Positions 5,429-10,510 of a stretch of 10,510 nt of DNA are shown here, one piece after another. The number at the start of each line of letters is the position of its first letter. The stretch's first letter is position 1. The notes under the pieces were generated by a model that searched no databases, was not told where the DNA came from, and saw only the letters and a list, made by a program, of their open reading frames with translations. The translations under genes and the position numbers were made by a program. Source of the DNA: an uncultured Actinomyces sp. (GTDB lineage: Bacteria; Actinomycetota; Actinomycetes; Actinomycetales; Actinomycetaceae); NCBI GenBank assembly GCA_938022345.1, contig CALIEP010000252.1, positions 1-10,510 on the forward strand, in the 5' to 3' direction.

Positions 5429-6514
5429 ATGATTGGACTCATTATTGCCTTTGCAGTTGGTCTAGTCCTCTCAATTTCGCTCACCCCTCTGTTCATCCGC
5501 TACTTGGTGCACAACCATTACGGACAGTTCATTCGTCAAGATGGCCCGACCTCGCATATGACGAAGCGCGGTACCCCGACAATGGGCGGCGTTGTCATCA
5601 TTTTTGCCACTGTCGTTGCATGGTTTATTGGAACCCTGATTAACGGCGGACTTCCCTCGTGGTCGGGAATCCTTTTGGTATTCCTTTTCGTGGGAATCGG
5701 GTTTATTGGACTGCTGGATGACGCACTAAAAATCATGCATCAGCGCTCGCTTGGCCTGCACGCATGGGCAAAGATCGTCGGCCAAGTGGCTATTGCCTCG
5801 CTATTCACGTGGGGCATCTTGACGATTCCGAATGTTCACGGTCGCACTCCGGGTATTTTTGATATTTCTCTTGCTCGTCCCCTCGGATTGACCTTCACCC
5901 AGTGGGGGATTGTTACGGCCGTCATCCTCATTGTCTTGTGGGTGAACTTCATCGTTGCCGCCTGGTCCAACGCAGTGAACTTGACCGATGGCTTGGATGG
6001 CCTGGCCGCCGGCGCAGGTATTTTTGTTTTCGTTGCATACACCTTCATTTCATACTTCCAGCTGCTTCAGTCCTGCTGGGGGGACACGGTCAATGTTGCC
6101 GCCTGCTACGAGACCCGAGATCCTCTTTCCATCGCAATTTTCTGCTCCTCTTTGGTTGGTGCCCTAGCAGGTTTCCTGTGGTGGAATGCCTCGCCCGCCC
6201 AGATCTTCATGGGCGACACTGGTTCTCAGGCCATTGGTGCGGCTATCGCCGGTGTTTCAATCCTGACCGACACTGAGTTCCTTGCGATTTTGATTGGCGG
6301 GCTCTACGTCATTACAACTCTTTCGGATGTCATTCAGATCGGCGTCTTCAAACTTACGCACAAGCGTGTTTTCAGAATGGCTCCTTTGCATCACCACTTT
6401 GAGCTCAAGGGCTGGAAAGAAATCACCATCGTTATTCGCTTCTGGCTCATCGCAGCGCTTTTCGCCGTGATGGGAGCTGGTCTCTTCTACGCGGAATGGG
6501 TGTCGCAACTGTGA
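5429..6514 (+). CDS. mraY: Phospho-N-acetylmuramoyl-pentapeptide-transferase MraY
   Basis: MraY moves phospho-MurNAc-pentapeptide from UDP to undecaprenyl phosphate, making lipid I at the inner face of the membrane. The 361-residue product is strongly hydrophobic, with about ten membrane segments. Family signatures are present: KRGTPTMGGV (46-55), LLDDALKIMHQRSLGL (95-110, with the Asp pair 97-98), NAVNLTDGLDGLA (181-193), FMGDTGS (260-266, catalytic-loop Asp263) and the HHH loop at 321-323 followed by FELKGWKE. The gene begins 8 nt after murF with only a weak ribosome site (AGGG around 5419-5422), so translation probably depends on ribosomes finishing murF. Its end overlaps the murD start. 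Confidence 0.97.
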   Translation: MIGLIIAFAVGLVLSISLTPLFIRYLVHNHYGQFIRQDGPTSHMTKRGTPTMGGVVIIFATVVAWFIGTLINGGLPSWSGILLVFLFVGIGFIGLLDDALKIMHQRSLGLHAWAKIVGQVAIASLFTWGILTIPNVHGRTPGIFDISLARPLGLTFTQWGIVTAVILIVLWVNFIVAAWSNAVNLTDGLDGLAAGAGIFVFVAYTFISYFQLLQSCWGDTVNVAACYETRDPLSIAIFCSSLVGALAGFLWWNASPAQIFMGDTGSQAIGAAIAGVSILTDTEFLAILIGGLYVITTLSDVIQIGVFKLTHKRVFRMAPLHHHFELKGWKEITIVIRFWLIAALFAVMGAGLFYAEWVSQL

Positions 6515-7950
6515 ATTGGCAGGGCCGCTTTGCAATCCTCGGTTGGGGAGTGTCTGGGAAAGCATCAGCACACGCACTTGTAAAACGCGGCGCGCAGCTA
6601 TGCGCCTTTGATGGTAGAGCCCGCGAGGATCACCAGTCTGAAAACGATGCGAATGTCGAGTTTGTCAGCGAGGCTGATTCTGATGCGCTGGCTCAGGCGG
6701 TCATCGATTGGAAGCCGGATTGCATTGTTGTCTCTCCGGGAATCCCCGCTCATCATCCCATTTTTTCGGCGGCAAAAAATGCTGGTATCGAACTGATTGG
6801 TGAGGTCGAACTGGCCTGGCGTCTTCAAGAAGATTCCGAACATGCTGGCCGTCCGTGGCTATGCGTCACTGGAACCAATGGCAAGACGACGACGGTTGGA
6901 ATGCTGGGAGCGATGCTGCGAGCAGCTGGTGAGGACGCCGTCGAAGTTGGCAATATCGGCCTTCCCATTTGTGAAGCCATTGATACCGATGCAACCGTCT
7001 TCGCTGTCGAGCTCTCATCCTTCCAGCTGCATACCGTTTCGACTGTTTCTCCACTGGCTTCTGTGTGTTTGAATGTCGACGCCGATCACCTTGATTGGCA
7101 CGGCAGTGCCCAGGCCTATGCGGCAGATAAAGCGAAGGTTTATCACCTGACTCAAAAAGCCTGTTTCTATCCCGCATCCGATATCACCGTGGAGAACATG
7201 GTCGCCGAGGCCGATGTCATCGAGGGAGCCCGTGCAATTGGATTGACCTTGGGGATTCCTTCAATCTCTCAGGTCGGTTGGGTTGAGGACGCGCTCGTTG
7301 AGCGTGCTTTTGTCGAGAAACGCCATATGCAGGCCCAATTCTTAGCTGAAGTCGATGACCTTCGTGTTGCCTACCATGACGGTGTTACGGATGCCGCGCG
7401 TATGGATGCAACTGCTGCAGCCGGTCTTGCGCGCGCCTTTGCTGTTCCACCAGAAGCAGTTGCACAAGGGCTTCGAAGCTTTACCCCCGCTCATCACCGC
7501 CGCGCAGTAATTTCACATGCAGCCGATGTCACCTGGATTGATGACTCCAAGGCGACAAATGCTCATGCGGCCGTTGCTTCGCTGTCTGGAATCACTCCCG
7601 GCACTGCGGTGTTGATCGCAGGAGGAGATACGAAGGGCCAAGAGTTTGGCGACCTGGTTGCTCGCGTTGCGCCACTTTTACGAGGTGTTGTTGTCATTGG
7701 CAAGGATCGCAGCGCGATTGTGAAGGCGCTGCGTCAGCGCGCGCCTCAAGTTCCCTTCGTTGAGGTCGACGGGCATGAGGATTGGATGTTCTCTGTCGTT
7801 AACGAGGCCGTGGCCTTGTCCCGCCCGGGAGATACTGTTGTGCTCGCACCGGCGTGTGCATCCTGGGATCAGTTCCGTTCCTATGCGCAACGCGGGGATG
7901 TCTTCCGCGATGCGGTGAAACGTCTTGAAGCGAATTGGGCGGCGCAATGA
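6496..7950 (+). CDS. murD: UDP-N-acetylmuramoyl-L-alanine--D-glutamate ligase MurD
   Basis: MurD adds D-glutamate to UDP-MurNAc-L-Ala with ATP in the cytoplasm. The product is 484 residues, at the longer end of the family (E. coli about 438). The N-terminal Rossmann-like domain opens with AILGWGVSGKA (13-23) and carries VVSPGIPAHHP (78-88). The central domain has the P-loop GTNGKTTT (126-133), EVGNIGLP (150-157), ELSSFQL (172-178) and NVDADHLDWHG (193-203). Lys212 in AADKAKVY is the likely carbamylated lysine by alignment with E. coli Lys198. The C-terminal domain has IDDSKATNAHA (348-358), LIAGGDTKG (373-381) and APACASWDQF (451-460). I chose ATG 6496, which overlaps mraY by 19 nt. GTG 6511, giving a 4-nt GTGA overlap like other junctions in this operon, is a real alternative; neither has a strong ribosome site. 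Confidence 0.95.
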   Translation: MGVATVNWQGRFAILGWGVSGKASAHALVKRGAQLCAFDGRAREDHQSENDANVEFVSEADSDALAQAVIDWKPDCIVVSPGIPAHHPIFSAAKNAGIELIGEVELAWRLQEDSEHAGRPWLCVTGTNGKTTTVGMLGAMLRAAGEDAVEVGNIGLPICEAIDTDATVFAVELSSFQLHTVSTVSPLASVCLNVDADHLDWHGSAQAYAADKAKVYHLTQKACFYPASDITVENMVAEADVIEGARAIGLTLGIPSISQVGWVEDALVERAFVEKRHMQAQFLAEVDDLRVAYHDGVTDAARMDATAAAGLARAFAVPPEAVAQGLRSFTPAHHRRAVISHAADVTWIDDSKATNAHAAVASLSGITPGTAVLIAGGDTKGQEFGDLVARVAPLLRGVVVIGKDRSAIVKALRQRAPQVPFVEVDGHEDWMFSVVNEAVALSRPGDTVVLAPACASWDQFRSYAQRGDVFRDAVKRLEANWAAQ

Positions 7951-9230
7951 GCTCCCTACTGGAGCGCCTGCATATCCCGCGTTTCGAATTCGCCTCGAAA
8001 GAACGTGGAGATCGGGTGTATTCGCCTGTCGCCACTTACTATCTGATCGTTATCCCTGCGCTCATTTTGACCGTTTTCGGTTTGGTGATGGGGTTTTCAG
8101 CTTCTGCAGTGACAACTATTGCCAGTGGTGGCAGTCCCTACGCGGCATTCTTGCGTCAGCTGCTCATTATCGGCGTTTCCTTCCTGCTTGCGGCGATTTT
8201 TATCCAAAGAATTCCCTCGGCAGTGTGGTACCGCCTCGCACCGGCTATTTATCTTGCAGCCCTGTTTTTTCAGGCACTAGTCATGACGCCGCTGGCGGCC
8301 TCACAGGGCGGAAACACCAACTGGGTATCGCTTCCCGGACTTGGAACATTCCAGCCCTCGGAGTTTCTCAAACTCGCGTTGATCGTTGCCTTGGCACGCT
8401 CCTTGTCGCGGGAAGGGGCTCGTCGAAATGACTGGCGGCAGATGGCAGTCACGGTAGGGCTCCCCATTCTTGCTGCTCTTGGTGACGTCATGCTCGGTAA
8501 GGACATGGGCACCGCGATGGTCATGGCTGCAGGAGCATTCGGTGCCATCTGGGTAGCGCGTCTTCCTCGCAAGTGGTTTGCAGTTATTTTTCTTTCCGTG
8601 ATTCCAATTGTTATCTTCTTGGTCTTCCAAAACCCCACGCGAATGAAGCGAATTCTTGCAGTTCTTCCTTGGAATCGCCCCGCGCGAAACCTTTCGGCCC
8701 CCGAACAGATTGACAACGCGCTGTGGGCACTTGGCTCGGGCGGGCTAACAGGTCTTGGTCCCGGCGCATCGCGAGAAAAATGGAACTATCTTCAGGCAGC
8801 GCATACAGACTTTATCTTGGCAATTATTGGCGAAGAATTTGGCCTATTGGGGACGCTGACCATTGTTGCGTGCATCTGTTTGATGATTTGGGGGATGGTG
8901 CGCCTTATCCACACATCTAACTCATTCTTCACAACAATTGTCAGTGGTGGCGTCGCAGCTTGGATTGGCATTCAGGCGATTATTAACATTGCATCTGTAA
9001 CTGGGCTTGGTCCGGTTATTGGCGTGCCCCTGCCGCTGGTGTCTTATGGCGGGTCGTCCTACCTCTTCACGATTTCGGCTATTGCATTGGTTGCTGCTTG
9101 CGCGCGTGAGAATGCGGGTATGACTATGGGACTGAAATTTTCGGCGGGGTCCTCGCGCGACCCGCGGCTTTCGCGTCGACGCCGCCGCGCAGGAAAAGCT
9201 AGCGGTGGATCTACGGAAGGAACACGATGA
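7947..9230 (+). CDS. ftsW: Septal peptidoglycan glycosyltransferase FtsW (SEDS family)
   Basis: FtsW polymerises lipid II into glycan strands at the septum in partnership with FtsI. The 427-residue protein has about ten membrane helices and SEDS signatures: NTNWVSLPGLGTFQPSEFLKL (starting 123), KDMGTAMVM (185-193), ALGSGGLTGLGPG (261-273), AAHTDFILAIIGEEFG (284-299) and PLPLVSYGGSS (361-371). Asp288 in HTDF corresponds to the essential SEDS Asp (E. coli FtsW Asp297). The ATG lies in an ATGA overlap with the murD stop; an in-frame TTG at 7935 is less likely. The cytoplasmic C-terminal tail is short and basic, with five consecutive Arg at 410-414. Position between murD and murG, and next to an ftsI-containing operon, favours FtsW over RodA. 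Confidence 0.95.
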   Translation: MSSLLERLHIPRFEFASKERGDRVYSPVATYYLIVIPALILTVFGLVMGFSASAVTTIASGGSPYAAFLRQLLIIGVSFLLAAIFIQRIPSAVWYRLAPAIYLAALFFQALVMTPLAASQGGNTNWVSLPGLGTFQPSEFLKLALIVALARSLSREGARRNDWRQMAVTVGLPILAALGDVMLGKDMGTAMVMAAGAFGAIWVARLPRKWFAVIFLSVIPIVIFLVFQNPTRMKRILAVLPWNRPARNLSAPEQIDNALWALGSGGLTGLGPGASREKWNYLQAAHTDFILAIIGEEFGLLGTLTIVACICLMIWGMVRLIHTSNSFFTTIVSGGVAAWIGIQAIINIASVTGLGPVIGVPLPLVSYGGSSYLFTISAIALVAACARENAGMTMGLKFSAGSSRDPRLSRRRRRAGKASGGSTEGTR

Positions 9231-10354
9231 CAAAGAAAATTGTTCTTGCAGGTGGTGGCACCGCCGGGCACGTGAACCCCTTACTGTCGACCGCATTGGA
9301 ACTTCGTTCACGCGGTTATGACGTCGTTGCTCTTGGAACCTCTCAAGGGCTGGAAACAACGCTGGTTCCCGCTGCGGGTGTCGAGTTGGTGACTATCGAG
9401 CGCGTTCCGCTGCCGCGTAAACCTTCTCTGCAGTTCTTCTCTCTTCCGGGGCGTATGAAGCGTGCGATCGCGCAGTGCCGCTCAGCCCTGAGTGGAGCAG
9501 ATGCGCTCGTTGGTTTCGGCGGATATGTTTCTACCCCCGCCTATCTTGCTGCGCGAAAGATGAATCTTCCCATCATCATCCATGAGCAGAACGCCCGTCC
9601 TGGACTCGCTAACCGAGTCGGTGCGCGCTGGGCATCGGCCTTGGGATTGACTTTCCCCTCGACTCCTCTGAAGGCGAAACACGGAGTAACTGTGGTGACT
9701 GGTCTTCCTCTGCGTCCCGCCATCCAGGCTCTTGCCGCCGCTCGTACCACCGAAGAAGGACGTGAATCTGCGCGACGCACCGCGGCCTCGAAGTTGGGGG
9801 TCGACCCCAATATGCAGACCCTGCTCATCACCGGCGGCTCCTTGGGGGCTCTCAATGTGAACCGTGCGATGGTGAAAGTCGCCGCTGAGCTGCCCGAAGG
9901 GGTGCAGGTTGTCCACCTCACCGGCAAGGGGAAGGATCAAGAGGTCCGCGATGCGGTGAAGGCAGCTGGTGTTGCTGATCGTTGGCACGTCATTGACTAC
10001 CTCTCCACAATGGAAGATGCGCTTGCCGTTGCTGATTTGGTTGTGTGTCGCTCGGGTGCGGGTACGGTTGCCGAAATGACCGCACTCGGACTGCCCTGCG
10101 TGTATGTTCCACTGCCCATTGGTAATGGAGAGCAGAAGCTGAATGCCGCGGATCATGTTGCGCAGGGTGGTGCGCTTCTTGTTGCTGACCACGACCTGAC
10201 TGCCGATTACGTTCGAGGCACGATCTTCCCGCTGCCCGGAAGCGAAAAACTTTCTGAAATGACCATCGCATCTCGCGCGCTTGCGCGCCCCGATGGCGCT
10301 CAACAACTTGCTGACCTTATTGAATCGACTCTTCAGAAGAAGGAACAGAAGTGA
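9227..10354 (+). CDS. murG: UDP-GlcNAc:lipid I N-acetylglucosaminyltransferase MurG
   Basis: MurG adds GlcNAc from UDP-GlcNAc to lipid I, producing lipid II on the cytoplasmic face of the membrane. The 375-residue product has the GT-B two-domain fold. The N-terminal glycine-rich loop is LAGGGTAGHVNPLL (7-20), followed by GFGGYVSTPAYLAA (96-109) and IIHEQNARPGLANR (117-130). The second glycine-rich loop is ITGGSLGALNVNRA (201-214), and the UDP-GlcNAc-binding region is CRSGAGTVAEMTALGLP (274-290) with PLPIGNGEQKLNA (295-307). The ATG is within the ATGA overlap with ftsW, preceded by GGAAGG at 9215-9220. Its stop overlaps the murC GTG. Confidence 0.97.
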   Translation: MTKKIVLAGGGTAGHVNPLLSTALELRSRGYDVVALGTSQGLETTLVPAAGVELVTIERVPLPRKPSLQFFSLPGRMKRAIAQCRSALSGADALVGFGGYVSTPAYLAARKMNLPIIIHEQNARPGLANRVGARWASALGLTFPSTPLKAKHGVTVVTGLPLRPAIQALAAARTTEEGRESARRTAASKLGVDPNMQTLLITGGSLGALNVNRAMVKVAAELPEGVQVVHLTGKGKDQEVRDAVKAAGVADRWHVIDYLSTMEDALAVADLVVCRSGAGTVAEMTALGLPCVYVPLPIGNGEQKLNAADHVAQGGALLVADHDLTADYVRGTIFPLPGSEKLSEMTIASRALARPDGAQQLADLIESTLQKKEQK

Positions 10355-10510
10355 GTACTTCCCATCGCTTCCATCTCATCGGTATCGGCGGCGCTGGGAT
10401 GTCAGTGGTTGCTGAGCTTCTCAAGGATCGCGGTCTTGAGGTTTCGGGTTCTGACAAGAAGGAATCTCCCATTCTTGATCACCTCCGTGATGCAGGAATT
10501 GAAGTTTTTG
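10351..10510 (+). CDS. murC: UDP-N-acetylmuramate--L-alanine ligase MurC (partial, 5' end only)
   Basis: MurC adds L-Ala to UDP-MurNAc, the first Mur ligase step. Only the first 53 codons are in the window. They encode HRFHLIGIGGAGMSVVAEL, with the GIGGAGMS nucleotide-binding signature of MurC, followed by GLEVSGSDKKESP (28-40), which matches the family pattern of VSGSD plus a variable segment. The GTG start overlaps the murG stop (GTGA at 10351-10354), and AAGGAA at 10340-10345 provides a ribosome site 5 nt upstream. Position directly after murG agrees with the dcw order. The reading frame is open to the window edge. Confidence 0.93.
   Translation, partial: MSTSHRFHLIGIGGAGMSVVAELLKDRGLEVSGSDKKESPILDHLRDAGIEVF

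Noticed and set aside
7935..7946. TTG start for FtsW four codons upstream
   Set aside because: The ATG at 7947 sits in the same ATGA stop-start overlap seen at other junctions, and TTG is a weak start.
9482..10306. 274-codon open frame antisense to murG
   Set aside because: It is nested in a well-supported gene and has no motifs or initiation signal.
1..10510. Mobile element, CRISPR, tRNA/rRNA or novel defence system
   Set aside because: Reading found no terminal repeats, transposase, spaced repeats, structured RNA gene or unassigned gene. The window is almost fully occupied by conserved dcw genes.

Overview
This window is the first part of a division and cell wall (dcw) cluster from a Gram-positive actinobacterium. 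All genes lie on the + strand, in the order mraZ, rsmH (mraW), ftsL, ftsI, murF, mraY, murD, ftsW, murG, and the start of murC, which runs off the right edge. The gene order, the YQSLEDR variant motif in RsmH, the short coiled-coil FtsL and the unambiguous MurF/MraY/MurD/MurG sequences point to Actinomycetota. The base composition looks mid-range (mid-50s % GC by eye), lower than in Streptomyces or Mycobacterium. Together with the absence of murE from the cluster, it fits the order Actinomycetales or a relative such as Bifidobacterium better. I cannot name a genus from sequence reading alone.

Layout. Bases 1-63 hold a possible C-terminal scrap of an upstream gene and an intrinsic-terminator-like hairpin with a T-run. 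Bases 64-322 are the control region. It contains three copies of a paired TGGAG/TGGGG element with 10-nt spacing, which matches the known MraZ operator pattern; two are on the minus strand and one on the plus strand. A plausible promoter lies between the second and third. Bases 323-757 encode MraZ, the presumed autoregulator. A 108-nt spacer with two competing hairpins leads to rsmH. From rsmH onward the genes are packed tightly: rsmH/ftsL, ftsL/ftsI, murD/ftsW, ftsW/murG and murG/murC share 4-nt stop-start overlaps, and mraY/murD also overlap. The only sizeable breaks are mraZ-rsmH and the 42-nt gap between ftsI and murF, which is where murE sits in many actinobacteria.

How the genes work together. 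MurC, MurD and MurF add L-Ala, D-Glu and D-Ala-D-Ala to UDP-MurNAc. MurE, which adds the third residue, is missing here and must be encoded elsewhere. MraY and MurG turn the UDP-MurNAc-pentapeptide into lipid I and lipid II at the membrane. FtsW (SEDS glycosyltransferase) and FtsI (class B transpeptidase) polymerise and cross-link it at the septum, with FtsL as a bitopic divisome scaffold. RsmH methylates 16S rRNA, and MraZ controls transcription.

I found no mobile element, CRISPR array, RNA gene or unknown protein-coding system. The points worth attention are regulatory (MraZ sites, leader hairpins) and the missing murE. Almost everything else is a conventional dcw cluster.
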